64,000 nt of DNA, from positions 744,001-808,000 of the forward strand of contig NW_006917101.1 in NCBI RefSeq assembly GCF_000516985.1, read 5' to 3'. The DNA is from Pestalotiopsis fici W106-1. Taxonomy: Eukaryota > Ascomycota > Sordariomycetes > Amphisphaeriales > Sporocadaceae. The position numbers and the translations under genes are program-made. The notes below the pieces were generated by a model. The model was not told the origin of the DNA and made no database searches. It was given only the letters and a program-made list of their open reading frames with translations. Positions 44,966 to 56,946 of this stretch are shown piece by piece. Numbering within the stretch: the stretch's first letter is position 1; the number at the start of each line of letters is the position of its first letter.

Positions 44966-45610
44966 GAGAAGATGTTAGGACAGACGGGGGACGAAATTTT
45001 GATTCCTGGCAATGCCGCCCGATTGCCCACGAAGTGCTCAACGGGAATCGTCATTTACCAAAAATAAAGACACGGCAAGGCGTGCTCAAGGTGTCGCGTA
45101 TGGCAAAAGCTCCTTTGCTAAAGAAAAACAACGGAGGGCGGATGAAGCCAACCAGGCCGGCCGACTGAGACCCTGGCTCGCCTGGATGAGAACGATTGAC
45201 AATCTTCCGGCATATCATTGCGATTCACCAGCGACTTCATTCCCAGTAGAGGAGTGATGCGAGTTTGATTTTTTCAGAAAATACAGAAACCAGTCAAACC
45301 AAAGATGCGGCCGTGACCGTGACTGCCCACCAGATCGCCTCAACTTTGATTGATTCGCAGCCGCGTTCCAAAGTGCAATTTTTCGAAAACTACGATTATT
45401 TCTAGAAATACAGTGCAGTGACCGATGCTTCTACACCTCAAATGGTTACAGTCATTTGTTACGAATAACGGAGAATAGCGTGTCGGGTATCTAACTGTAC
45501 ATTATTACTACTAAGTACTTGTATATCGCATGAAAACAACAGTCCCCTTGGAATAATCTCATCATCGAAAAGAATATCGCAGGTTCATAAGACATGAAGT
45601 TCGTGAGTCA
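44966..45610. other. Convergent intergenic region
   Basis: About 0.65 kb between the ends of the SmG and methyltransferase genes. Small frames (for example 44962-45168 and 45012-45257) lack support. No repeat or RNA gene seen. Confidence 0.45.
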
Positions 45611-47374
45611 TCAGGGCCTTCTACCGTACACCACCAACCTATGCTATTCGTCAGCACCTTGTCCTGCTTGGAAGGAGTCGAGTGTGAGACTTACACTGGA
45701 TAGTAGAAATGAATCCTAGGATTCTGTATGTCTTTCCTCACATCAACAAGCAACACTTCTACAGCTTCGGGGCTCATGTTGAGAAACTTGGTAAGTAGCA
45801 CCATGCTGATTCCGTGAAGACCGTCAAGGATGTTTTGCATCTGCCACAGTCCTAGGCTTTTCTTCTCCCTTCCTTTAGCCCATGGATTCCCTGGAACCTA
45901 TGACACAATTGCAAGTCAGACACCGCAGAAGACGCATGCGCAACATGGCGTGCCCAGGTGGTCACTTACCGAGAACTTGTGCTCCGTTACATCTTGGAAG
46001 CCGGCCTCCTCCATCCAACGCTTGTATTTGGAACTGTTCATGCCACTGCGGCCAGTAAAGGCCAGGGCCTCGTTGAGCATATTGTTCCAGCGCTGCAAGG
46101 CTGTCCCGTTCAGAGAGTCGTCAATCGCTTGCAGCTTGACGTAGTAGTCCTGAAACTCGACATAGCCGCCCGGGTTGAGGTTCTCGTAAATCATGCTGAA
46201 GAGGGCCGGAAAGTTCTTGATTGACCCGACCATGTGCCGTGCGTGGACATAGTCAAATTTGTACGAATATACCCACTCATCTTCCACATCGTCGACCTCG
46301 AAGCGGCAATTGGTCGGAACACTGGGCCGTATTAGATTTCCTTTCTCGCTGACTAAATGCGTCAAGGAGGGTGGTATACTTACAAATAGGGCTGAATAGG
46401 ACTCACGTCCGTACCGAGGACATCAGATTGTGGATTCTCAGTGGCTTCAAACGAGAGTAAGCATGATGGCTTTTGACCTTTACAGAACCGTACTTACCAA
46501 ATTCTAATGCCCATATGCCGGTTCCTGTGCCTATATCAAGCACTCTACTCGGCTTGTCGATTGGTGCGAGGGCTAGTTTTCCTTTGAACAACTTGGTGCA
46601 AATCGCATGCTGGAGATCTGCCCATTGAGTTAGAAATGACTGCATTGGAGGGTGTTTTATTGGCATACCTAGACGGGATTGCTCTTGCTTGAAGCGATGC
46701 AAGTTAGTCAAAAGAGAAGAAATGTCTCGGCTGCAAGACTTACTTCATCATTAGGCATCCAATATTCTTGATTTGGTGTTAGTCGAATACAATCACTTTG
46801 GAGGTTTTGACACTCACTTCCTTCTTTGTACTTGTGGTAGGTTCGGCCATGCTCCTCGACAAAGTCAAATATACTCGACGTAGCCGAAAGGGTCGAATAA
46901 CTGCAGGTACAAAGTTAATTTTCAAATTTCATATACCCAAAGTTTGAAAAGCGAAGCAGGCACCTACGGTCTTTCTTCCCCCAGTGACGAGTCGGCGTCA
47001 TCGTCAGATTGTTGATCAACCTATCGTGGCTTTGTCAGCTGGCGGTGGTTCGCGGGCCAAGAAAAATTAAGTACTGCGCAACTCACACTCAGCCCGGTAG
47101 AGAAGCGGCTCAGGTCGTCTGATGAAGTCGTGACAGATGCCGAATCGTTTTCAAGATCGTGAGCCTCGGGGCGCATCTCTGGCTCCAGTTGCAGGCCATT
47201 GCTCGGTGCTGCCACGGTGTCGCCTCCGCTACCACTCTGCTCGTCGCACGGCTCCAGCTCGTGATGCGGGCTGCTGCTGCTCGTCAGCAGCGTTGCTGCT
47301 TGTGGCAGTGGGCCGCCGCCGCCGCCGCCGCTGTGCGTGGACCCTTGCTGTTCTTCTAGTGAATCCTGCGCCAT
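45611..47374 (-). CDS. LaeA-like SAM-dependent methyltransferase
   Basis: Ten exons (47374-47087, 47020-46968, 46900-46818, 46766-46744, 46687-46669, 46617-46498, 46444-46384, 46321-45970, 45897-45695, 45638-45611) give 409 residues. The N-terminal 110 residues are disordered with a Gly run. The fold begins with GRTYHKYKEGKYWMPNDE, then QEQSRLDLQHA, motif I VLDIGTGTGIWALEF (about 181-195), DVLGTDVSPIQPYFVP, the RHMVGSIKNFPALF segment, LNPGGYVEFQDYYV and the C-terminal VPGNPWAKG and LVVYGRRP. These are hallmarks of LaeA-type and UMTA-type methyltransferases. LaeA regulates secondary metabolism from the nucleus; whether this paralogue does so or methylates a small molecule cannot be told. Exons 4 and 5 are only 23 and 19 bp. 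Confidence 0.9.
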
Positions 47375-48329
47375 CCCGAATTATGACAAACGCCGTTGGA
47401 TCTACATGAGAAAATGTGACGGCGGAGATAGAGGAAGGGGAGAGGGAAGAAAAGAAAAAAAGCCAAGTAATCAAGTCCCTCTCTCAATTGAACTGACAGC
47501 CTGATTGAAAGCAAGAAGGAGATAGAAAGAAAAAGCTCTCGAGCCTTGATGTGAGCTGACTGCAGCTCCATGCGCCAATTACACGAGGTGAGCGTCCGTA
47601 CCATGGGCCAATCTGAATCACTCTCCGGGAGGGGTTGATTCTGGGCAGTGATTAACACCTGGGCTCAATGTGCTGCTGGCTGCATCATATGACATATTGA
47701 GCAGCGCCACGTCGGAACTTGCCATTATCATCAGTGTCGCAAGAGCCGCGCCGTTTATTGATTCAAGAAGATAAATATAACTTGGCAAGCCCGGGAAATT
47801 CACCATGTGTGATATTGATCATTGACGCATGCATGCATCGAGAGGAGGAAGCAATTGCATGGGTTCACATCGCGCCCTATCGAATCGGCTAATGCAGCAA
47901 CCGCATCCAAAGATCTCAAGTTTGTGCACCGATTTCGCGATTTGTGTAACGTGAGAGAAGCATGAAATTGAGAGACATGTTCTGCAGATAGATTGATGTT
48001 TCTACCCAATATAGGACTTCTGCTGGGAATAAAAGAAAAGAAAAGTTCATTCTCCAAACATTCTCATTGGACCTTTCAATATAGTACAGAACATGTTCTT
48101 CAAGTTCACTGCAAGGATTGAAACCCTTTTGACCAATACCCATACTTACGTCTTGGGAGTTGATTGGCCATTCGGATCTGAAACCAAGTACCTGCATTTC
48201 TATAGATTTGCAACTCAGCATAACGCCCAAGAGCCCATGTTATTTTTTTTTCTTTTTTTTTTTTTTGTGCTATAAACTGTTCTCCTCACTGATCAAGTCC
48301 ACCCGTGTGAACTTTGCTACCGACCAGAG
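47375..48329. other. Divergent intergenic region
   Basis: About 0.95 kb holding the promoters of the methyltransferase (minus) and the F-box-like gene (plus). A T-rich tract of about 25 bases at 48241-48266 lies some 65-90 bp before the plus-strand start. No gene supported. Confidence 0.5.
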
Positions 48330-49433
48330 ATGGGCAAAGCACACAGGAATCGAACATTCCGCGTGTTGAAGCGTCTGGGAAAAGAGGCAGTCAATCCCCA
48401 AACGGATTCGCCTCTGTACAATCGTATACCCTCAGAGATCCGCATCCACATATTCGAGTATGCCCTGACAGATTATGGGCGTCCGCCGCATGGACATGAC
48501 ATGAATGATGGATTCCACATTCGCCATGATCACGCACCCGGCTTCGTACCCGATATGGACACCGGGGCACCACGAACCGATTTCGCCACTATCATACAGC
48601 ATAGACCAGCCAGTCAGTCAACGCTCGGGTTCCGCACTGCATCCCCCGAGTTCTTATGGGAGCGGCCGGGTCATCCGGCATACACGAGGACCGACACGGC
48701 ATTGCTCCTAAGTTGCCGGCGTGTCTATTCGGAGACGCACGCCATGCCACTCATGCTGAAGGAACATGCATTTGCATTCGGATCCGGTCAGAAAATTGGA
48801 GGGCGGCCGAGCTGCAGCTATAGCGACTACTTTTCGAAATTCCTGGGCAGGAGCAGTTCTATACTCGGAACGAAACAGTATCAACTTGTGCGCCGGGTGC
48901 GTATATTTGCATCGAGTATATTGCTCTGGACTTTTCCAAGGAACATCTTCAACACCGTGCTCAAGGATTTTGGCGCTTTGCAGGTGCCTATCGAACATTT
49001 GCGCATTACCATTCGCCGCTCAAGCTGGAGGTTCTGGCGAGAGAACGGTCCGTACGTCATTAGCCCGTTCCGCCGTATCTCCAAATCAACAAACATGAAG
49101 GAACTCATGGCTGAAAGGACTGGCGACATGGTAATTGATGACCGTGCTTGGGGCATGGCGTTCCAGCATTTGCCAAACATCAAGTCTGTAACCATTGAAT
49201 TTGAGGTAACGGAGGACAAGCGGGAAGAGCTCGAGGCTATCGTGGACTGGGCAAAGACGTGGAAGTTCCCGCTTTCTGGGGACCGGCATCTCAGCGCTGA
49301 AGAGCAACGAATCGAGAGAATGAGTTGGCAAGGCTTGTTGGGCCACTGGAGCGACACATGCACTGAATGTATGGCTCCGTTACCCTCTGCTACGGAGTCG
49401 TGTAGCACTTGTCAGCTAAGGACACGTCTGTGA
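48330..49433 (+). CDS. F-box-like / DUF7730-type hypothetical protein
   Basis: Single exon, 367 residues. The segment SPLYNRIPSEIRIHIFEYAL (about 27-46) matches the short F-box-like or 2EXR-type start of a large fungal family of uncharacterised proteins. The later TALLLSCRRVYSETHAMPL (about 123-141) is the second conserved block. The remainder has alpha/beta character with many aromatic and Arg residues, and the C-terminus carries two CxxC-like pairs (CTECMAPL and CSTCQ) that could bind a metal. Function unknown; relatives are usually lineage-specific and amplified. Confidence 0.75.
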   Translation: MGKAHRNRTFRVLKRLGKEAVNPQTDSPLYNRIPSEIRIHIFEYALTDYGRPPHGHDMNDGFHIRHDHAPGFVPDMDTGAPRTDFATIIQHRPASQSTLGFRTASPEFLWERPGHPAYTRTDTALLLSCRRVYSETHAMPLMLKEHAFAFGSGQKIGGRPSCSYSDYFSKFLGRSSSILGTKQYQLVRRVRIFASSILLWTFPRNIFNTVLKDFGALQVPIEHLRITIRRSSWRFWRENGPYVISPFRRISKSTNMKELMAERTGDMVIDDRAWGMAFQHLPNIKSVTIEFEVTEDKREELEAIVDWAKTWKFPLSGDRHLSAEEQRIERMSWQGLLGHWSDTCTECMAPLPSATESCSTCQLRTRL

Positions 49434-49833
49434 GTGACTAATACATTTTCTTTTGTTGGAAAAGAAGAGAAAGAGGGGAGATGAATCGTCATAGTGTATC
49501 CCTAACTTCCCTTGAAGTTATGCGAGCATTGGACGTTTGAAGGCATTATTGTGTTATAGAGTCTCGACTTTCTTCTAGTAGCGCCTCGTCTATCCCATGG
49601 AAATGAATGCTGACGATGAATGATTATTACAGTGCTCTCCATGGATACGGACCACGGCTGCTTGTGTGGACGTTAGTCTGGAAGCCATCACCAAGAATTT
49701 AGGAACAACAAGTCTTGCATAAATGTCTGCACTTATCCTTGGTAGGGCCTCTTATTAAGATTCAGATTTTGAGAAATTGCCTGTTTGATTCAATTCTTGT
49801 CTTCCGAAAACCATTGATCTCCATTATTCTAGG
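49434..49833. other. Convergent intergenic region
   Basis: About 0.4 kb between the ends of the F-box-like and HET genes. No gene supported. Confidence 0.5.
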
Positions 49834-52409
49834 TCAAACCAATGTCAATGTCGATTCCTGACGATCACGAAAGTAGTAGAGACCCCCGCTCCCGTTTCTT
49901 TCAGGGGCTGCCCATACGCCAACCCGGTAGAACTCGCCCGGTTCTAAGGCTGGATGAATGATAATGCCATAAGCCATTCTGCCCTGGCATGCGTCCTCGG
50001 AGAAGTCTGACCCTGGGGGATCGTCATCCACTGGCAGTCTGGCGCCTTCTTCTCGTGCAGTGCTGTCGGAAGACACTGCCTGCGGACTAGGAGATGATGT
50101 ATCGGAACTCGAAATAAGTGCAGCCGTGCTGGCACCTTGATCGGATGTGTATACCCCATCCTCATCATCCTCATCATCCTCATCATCCTCATCATCCTCA
50201 TCATCCTCATCATCCTCATCATCCTCATCATCCTCATCATCCTCATCATCCTCATCATCCCCGCCTTTGAATTTTGGTTGCGGGACGACATCCATACGGA
50301 CAAGCAAGCGCATGCGACCCTGGCCTTTATCCCCGTGATCACTTATGCTAGATTCGCTCCCGATTTCGCTGTCAATATCAATCGGCTCAAAGCTTCCTAG
50401 GAGCATAAAGAAAAGATCATCAGCTGCTCCGGGTTCGGTATCCTCTGTTTTCCAATCCAGTACGATTCGAGCATAAAAGTCTTCGTCATTATACTCGCGC
50501 ATATCCCACGCATTCCGCGGTGAACTCAGCCTTTGCGACAGTCGTACAACCACTGCAGAAAACTTCAGTCTCCCCTGTGACACTCGGCCATAGGGGTTAT
50601 GGCCCACCACTGACACATGGGTTTCTACATAACTGTATTCCCTCCTCACATCGGTAGGGAGCGCATGAAGAAAAAACTGTTCCAAGAAGCCCCCCACCAC
50701 TACACCTTGTTGACGGCTCGCCCAGCTCCATGACGGTGCTATGTATGGATCACATGTTTGCAGCGATAAGAGCAGTGATGACTTATCCGTTCTCCCAAAG
50801 CGTAACAACCAAATGAGATCGCGGTGCAGATGTGGCTTGCGAACACCTGCGAGATAGTTCCTAGAGTCGCCATTTGAGGCAAGTGCTGCAAATCCAGAAA
50901 TTGCCGGCAGCACATCTTGGGAGTTGGTATATTGCCGCCCGAAAAAGCCTTGGAGATGTTCAAGCCAACCCGAAATCGCAGTGTCATCGAGCTTTTGGAT
51001 TGAAGCGCTGCTGTATTCTAGGTTTGTATAATTTGGCAGTGGTTTTTGATTCTCGGTCCACAACAGCGTCGTTCTTCTGTAGTGTATTTTCGTCTTGCCA
51101 AATATGATGGCTCGTTGTGCCAGGTTTTCTTCCTGGAAAGTCCATCCACGAGTTCCCCACCGACATTTCCATATGTCTGTCCCATTGGTGTCCAGGTTGG
51201 CATCGTACTGGTTTAAAATAACAGAGCGCCATCGTATGTTGTAGTGACCATGTATAGCTGGGTTAATTCGTGACTGGAATCGGATACAGGCTGTATCCAT
51301 GTTCCTTTCAAGAAATCCCTGGTGACACGAATCTGAGCCTGCTGTGCATATAACAGCGAATGCGCCCCGGAATATCTTTGCCATCTGCGCCGATTGCTTT
51401 TCCCAGTCCTCCATGTCGCCTTGAAGAATGCACAATGCATCCACCCATAGGTATCGTATACCCAACGTTCTCGTTACCTTGAAAGCATCTCGGATACCTG
51501 ATGGTACTTGATCATCCATGAAACCGCGTTTCCGATCACTGAATGAGCTAGATTCAGTTTTGAACTGCGTTTCTGCATCTTCAGGACTGCCCCAGCAATA
51601 GCTCAGAGCCAAGTACTTGGTGTCAGGCGGAAGTGTTTCTGAGTCGGTTGTGACGAGCCTGCAATCATAATCTCCATCGGGCATCAAATCCAATAGACGC
51701 AACGGCAGGTATTTCAAACGATGCAGATCCCCAGCATCTTGTCCCCGTGGATCACCTGTGTCCACACTTTCTGCAAGGCACTCTTTGATCCATTGTATGT
51801 TCTTGGGACACAAGACGTTCTCTTCTGGGGGTCGGTCCATGAGGAGCCACTCATTGCAAAGACCTGCGTGGTGGAGAAGATAAGCTTGAACTCACGGGCA
51901 CCCCAGATTAAGGGACTACTATGTTATGCAAATTGAATATGAAAAGTCCACGCACCAGACGAGCTGTCAAGCGTAAATAATAGGTTGACTTTGAAATATT
52001 AGCCTGGCTTTTATAACAGCAACGGAGATTACCAACCATGTTTTTTGTCTTCCACCGCCAGCACTTTTACAAGCAAAGTAGATACACCATAATACTCTTC
52101 CTCTCCACGACCCCAAGAATACAAGTGAAGTTGTATGAAAACATATTGCTTGGACAAGTTGCACCCTTGAATGGCTTGACGGAGAATAGAGCAGAAACTG
52201 CATCCACGACGAGAAGACTCTGATAGGGTAGGAAGATCAGGCAACAAATCCAGAAGATGGTAATCTAACTGGTATCCGCCAAAAGTTTCCCGGCTATCAG
52301 TTTGCAAGTAATATCCACCTGCTTCGGTGCCACCTTGAAACCCAATGGAAGAATCATCAAATTCGAGAACTTGACACCTCTCACACAACGTCGACGGGGA
52401 AGGGTCCAT
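49834..52409 (-). CDS. HET-domain (heterokaryon incompatibility) protein
   Basis: Three exons (52409-52037, 51988-51956, 51863-49834) give 811 residues. The N-terminus carries the CERC...C...CSFC pattern seen before many HET domains (CERCQVLEF near 9-17 and GCSFCSILRQA near 72-82). The HET domain shows its three classical blocks: LSYCWG (222-227), WVDALCILQ (275-283) and RGWTFQE (374-380). The C-terminal 250 residues contain an acidic run of Asp-Asp-Glu triplets (about 670-705) encoded by a 9-bp minisatellite. HET proteins trigger cell death on allorecognition; the partner locus is not visible. The first donor (GTTGGT) is non-ideal but preserves the frame into the 33-bp second exon. Alternative start: 52478 in the same frame. 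Confidence 0.88.
50161..50259 (+). repeat. 9-bp coding minisatellite, eleven units
   Basis: Eleven perfect tandem copies of ctcatcatc (plus strand), in frame with the minus-strand HET gene, encoding repeated Asp-Asp-Glu. The unit length is a multiple of three, so copy-number change keeps the frame. Confidence 0.95.
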
Positions 52410-53577
52410 GGTAATGTGGAGTTGCACGCTTTTGAGCAAAATCATGAACAGACGGTCAAAGATCGTGCTCAGAGTCAAATCTCACAAGGCAGACCCCGCA
52501 CGCGGCTGAGCCAGAGACAGAGGCCTGTCTTTGCAATGTGCCCTCGAGGCGCACCGTAGACCAATCAAATTTGCATCTTCGCTTTCTCGGACTAGCAGAT
52601 GCGGGCTGCTCTGAAGGAAACGGTTAGCTGCCTCCCAGGGAGGTCAGCATGGGTGTATGATTCCTTCTGATTGTACATCACTACCTAGAGACCGCCAGCC
52701 AGTGATAGCTGCTTTGGACATATCACAGTGTCACTCTATTCGCATTTCCAGATTCAATGAGAAAAAAAAGAAAAGAAAAGAAAAGAAGGGGGGGGGAAAC
52801 GGGCCTGGAATTTTTCATGGCGTCTGTAAAGCTTTTTTTTTTTTCGCCTATAGCTTGTACTGTGACTAAATCATATAGCCCGGTATTTGGGTTTGATGGG
52901 TTGGAGCATTGGAAAATGAGTATGTGCTAGTGAATCCCCGCGATTTTGGTGCAACAGGCATGTCTGTCTATACTCCGTACGCACCCGCTAGCACTCTCTA
53001 GATCACATTTGCCGGGTTGGCCAAAAATGGGTACATGTATACCAGATTAAGGTGGTTTGGCAAGGATTCGACGGGGAAAAGTATAATGTCTTTTTGATAT
53101 ACATCGTGCTGGCGTCATTCAAGTCTCCGGCAGTCTTCATAACAGGAGGCCGTCGCTGCAACAAGTTGTGCGGTATAGTGGATGGCCTGGAATGAAGTCC
53201 CTCCGTTTGGCCGATGATCCGGAGACTTTTTGGAAACACACCAAAACTTGTTACCTGACCGTAATACAAGATTATTCAGCCGGTTCTTCTCATCGGCGTC
53301 ACCGGCGCAAGGTTTCTACGAGCAACGTGATATCGTCATTTCTCTTCTCAGACGGGCTCGCGGATCGAATTGACAATGCGATTATTGTAGGCTATCCGGT
53401 GAGTGAGTCAAAACACATCGCTGGCTTCAAGTAGCACGACGCTATTCTTCGCCTATAATTACCCGCCCCCCGCACTTGTGCCCAAACATTTATGAACAAA
53501 CTGTTGATTACTGTAGACGACAACAAGAATCAAATCCCTTTACTTCCTTAATACTAATTTATCCATATTGAAACATT
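52410..53577. other. Intergenic region with homopurine tract
   Basis: About 1.2 kb between divergent HET and NmrA-like genes. A purine run of about 39 bases (A/G, ending in a G9 stretch) lies at 52760-52798, followed by a T-tract at about 52833-52844. No gene supported. Confidence 0.5.
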
Positions 53578-54669
53578 ATGGCATCACCAATCAAGGTACT
53601 CGTCGTGAGTCCCACCGGAAAGACCGGTAGCTCCGTGGTAGAGGGACTACTCAACTCTTCAACAAACTTTGTGAGTTGAATCCAACCTCAAGATATTGAA
53701 AGCGGCATGCTCATTTAAACCAGGAAGTAACAGCTCTCACGCGGGAGTCTTCCCTAGAAAACCCTACCCTAAAGCCATTCAAGGAACGCGGAGTCAAGAT
53801 CGTCACTGCGGACCTGAACGGGCCCAAGGACGTCTTGGTGAAGCTGCTGACGGGAATCGATGTCGTTGTATCCTGCATCTTCTGGCGCAACCTCAAAGAT
53901 CAGATTCCTCTCGCCGAGGCTGCCAAAGAGGCTGGAGTCAAACGTTTTGTGCCGAGCTCATTCCAGACACCTGCGCCCAGAGGTGTAATGCAGCTGGTTG
54001 ATTGGGTAAGTCATCACACAGAAGATAATCCACGAGAAATGACAGTTGGATGCTAAATCAAAAGTATAGAAAGACGATGTCCTGGCAGCCATCCAACGCG
54101 TGCACCTACCCTGGACCGTCATCGACGTGGGCTGGTGGTCCAACCAGGTGATCCCGCCGCTGCCGTCGGGCCGCACCGACAAATTCGTGGTGCCCTTTTT
54201 CAAATCCAAGCCGGCCGACGGCAACGTGCGCATGGCGCTCACGGCGCTGCAGGACGTGGGCAACCACGTCGCCCGCGTCATTGCCGACCCGCGCACGCTG
54301 AACCGCAAGGTGCTCGTCTACACCGAGGCCATGACGCTCAACGAGGCGGCCGACCTCTTGGACGAGGTGAGCGGCGAGAAGAGCATCCGCTCGTACCTGC
54401 CTGCCGAGGAGATTACTGAGGCGATCATCTCGGCCGCCGAGGCATTTGGAAAGGACCCAAATGATATGAATGCCACGCTGGCCTTGTTTCTGAACCAGTA
54501 CCAGAACTCTTGGGGTGTACGGGGAGATAATGACCCCAAGAATGCCGTGACCCTCGGATACTTGGACTTCAATGAGCTGTGCCCTGATATCACAGGCATC
54601 AAATTGCGGGATATTTACGAAAGTATCCTGGATGACACCAAGGAGTCACTGGGCATCTCGTGGGAATGA
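53578..54669 (+). CDS. NmrA-like / isoflavone-reductase-like NAD(P)-binding protein
   Basis: Three exons (53578-53670, 53724-54005, 54070-54669), all phase 0, give 324 residues. The N-terminal dinucleotide motif is VLVVSPTGKTGSSVVEGLL, a slight variant (SPTGKTG) of GxTGxxG. EVTALTRESS follows as the second strand. KRFVPSSF at about 118-125 is the strand before the substrate pocket in the isoflavone-reductase-like group, and LPWTVIDVGWWSNQ is the next conserved block. These proteins are atypical short-chain reductases acting on phenylpropanoid-like or other aromatic substrates. It is convergent with the hydroxyacid dehydrogenase (234 bp apart), suggesting but not proving a joint role. Confidence 0.86.
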
Positions 54670-54903
54670 TTGGCAGCTTGTCAAAGGAAATTCTGGAGCC
54701 TGACTTTCTGATGACGGTGCTGCAGACGAATACTCGAGGATTCACAAGTTCCTGCCTAGCCGGCATGGACAAATCTATGCGTAAACTCAACTCATATTCA
54801 ATAGACCAACTAATGAACAAATAATCCTTTTGAAATATCCTTTTCATGCTGTACAATGCTAATCCACCTGCCCATGCAAAAGGTGAAAGACTCTTTATCC
54901 CGA

Positions 54904-55991
54904 TTATAGACGGCTCTGCTTGATCAAATGAGCGTTGACAGGCGAGACGGCCTTGCCATTGTCATGAAAGGAAGTAATATTCTCCATGCCAAGACTCTCA
55001 AAGCCAATGTGAGAGTCTAGCGACGCTCCGGCATTGTGCGAGAGCACTTCGACGTTCTTCATCTTGATGAGCTCCTTGTTGACGTTGGGCTCGTCAAAGT
55101 GCACGTCGAGTCCAGCCGAGTAGAGGTGACCGCTCTGGAGGGCTGCCACGAGGGCCGGCTCGTCAATGAGCTTGCCGCGGGCAATATTTACGATGCGGGA
55201 TCCCTTCTTCATCTTGGCCAGCTTGTCGGCGTTGATGAGGGTATCTCCGTCAAAGGGGGTGGCGACGAGCACGCAGTCGGCCTCGGCGAGCAAGGTGTCC
55301 ATGTCCTTGTAAAAGGTGGCCGGTACCGACGACGGAATCTCGACCACGTCATTGTACAGAATCTTCATGTTCATGGCGGCGTGGGCCTTTTCGGCGATGC
55401 GCCGGCCGATGCGGCCGTAGCCAATGATGCCGAGGCTGAACCCGTTGGGGTTGCGCGTCACGGCCGCCAGGTTCTTGTTGGCATCTGCAAACTGCTCCGG
55501 GCTGCCTGAGCGGGCGGCCAATGCAGACCATGAGAACAATCTAAAGGTGGAGATGATGAGCCAAATGGCTGCATCTGCTACTGATTCTGTGCAAGCTGCT
55601 GCGGCGTTGCAATAAATGATGCCTTTTGAGAGAATGTCAGTATGTGAATATGCAGCAATCGCCGGGCTCATCATGAATGCTCACCCCTCTTTGCCAGGGC
55701 GGCCGTGTCAACCCAGTCGAAACCTGCGCCCGCAGATGCGTAGATTTTGCAAGACGGTGGTAATAAAGAGATGAGCTCGTCGTCCCAGTTGCCCATTTCA
55801 CCACCCGTATTCCAAAATGGCCTGTAGATGGCAAAGAAATCACCGAATTTCTTGTCTTTTAATGCTTGCTTGAACTCTGCCCGCGGCATGCTGTATGACC
55901 TCTTGATCTCAAACTTGGAGGTAAAAGCGGCATATTGGTCATGGTTCCAGCGGATATCGTCTCCGAGCTGTAGCACAATTGGTCGCGACAT
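54904..55991 (-). CDS. D-isomer-specific 2-hydroxyacid dehydrogenase
   Basis: Two exons (55991-55685 and 55622-54904, phase 1 join) give 341 residues. The Rossmann motif is GYGRIG at 170-175. The catalytic triad is visible as Arg251 (NIARGKL), Glu280 (VHFDEPNV) and His298 (LSHNAGAS). Earlier landmarks are YASAGAGFDWVD near 83-94 and NAAAACTESVADAAIWLI near 108-125. It reduces a 2-keto acid to a D-2-hydroxy acid with NAD(P)H; the closest characterised relatives include glyoxylate/hydroxypyruvate reductases. The gene shares a 955-bp divergent promoter with the phytanoyl-CoA-dioxygenase-like gene. Both could act on 2-hydroxy or 2-oxo acid metabolites (inference). Confidence 0.92.
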
Positions 55992-56946
55992 GGTGGATTT
56001 CTCTGTGTAAATGGTGGTATTGAAGAGGACAAGACGAATGAAACTAATAGGAATTATCTGGTATCATGAAGAGATTTATTGATGTCAAGAGAAACCAATG
56101 TGTATTAGAAACGCACGACATACAACAGGTAAAGTCAAACCCACTGCCTTTTGTATTCCCCTGCAGAATACCGACGTACTTGGATCAAGATCGGGATATT
56201 TTGCCGTTGTTTGTTAGCGTCATACGACCCCAGAATATCCCGGTTCCCCAGTCCGCCGTGACATGACTAGACGCCCCAACGTGGGGGATTTCTGATTGAG
56301 CTGCACGTCTCGGTAGAATTTGTGACGATGCTCGTTGCAAGACTTTCCACGTACCGAGACTCGTGAGCATTTTGACTTTGAGCGCTGTGCCAGATTTACC
56401 CATACAAGGCAGGATATATTCCAATCATACAGACTCCCAAGCTATGTAAACATGAGCGTTGAACCACTGAATTGAGGAAAATGGAGATAGTTGCCTGACT
56501 GGGATTTACAGGTAGCCCTATGCACCTCAAATTGGGTTGGTATAGCGCCTGAGAGAACCCACCACTTTTAGCGTGTGGAGTTCCCGCGAGTTTCCCCCGT
56601 ACAAGTCCCCAGAAGGGGTAAAAGTCGCCGGCGGTGATCATCGGCGATACTTGCGTCGCACAGCGTTACAAGAATGATGAGGAGATGGAGGTGGTGAACC
56701 TTTTTCTCAGTCATGTGCTCGCGATCCGGCCATCTTTTCTACAGCAGCTCGAATTGGAGAACGGAATTGATGTCCGAGAAAAGAGACACGATAGTGTCAT
56801 TCATCAGATTTGAATCACAGCATTTCCGAGGACTGCGGTTGAAGACTTTAAGAATCGCGAGAGCTGTCAACATGTAGTCGGCATCAATTAGGTCAATTCA
56901 TGACAATAAAGTCTCATCTTTCCAGCTCACAGAGTCGAAATTCACG
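55992..56946. promoter_or_regulatory. Divergent promoter region of dehydrogenase and dioxygenase genes
   Basis: About 0.95 kb between the two start codons. No open frame is supported. Specific sites cannot be named. Confidence 0.5.

Noticed and set aside
45695..45897. Apparent one-base frameshift in exon 9 of the methyltransferase
   Set aside because: A recount of the bases showed the frame is continuous (VPGNPWAKG through LGLWQMQN); the first impression came from dropping one base.
47280..47345. GCC/CTG-rich repeat as a separate element
   Set aside because: It is the Gly-coding run within the disordered N-terminus of the methyltransferase, short and imperfect.
50137..50400. Plus-strand frames of repeated Ile/Leu or Ser across 50137-50400
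   Set aside because: They are antisense readings of the 9-bp minisatellite inside the HET gene; no start context, domain or other support.
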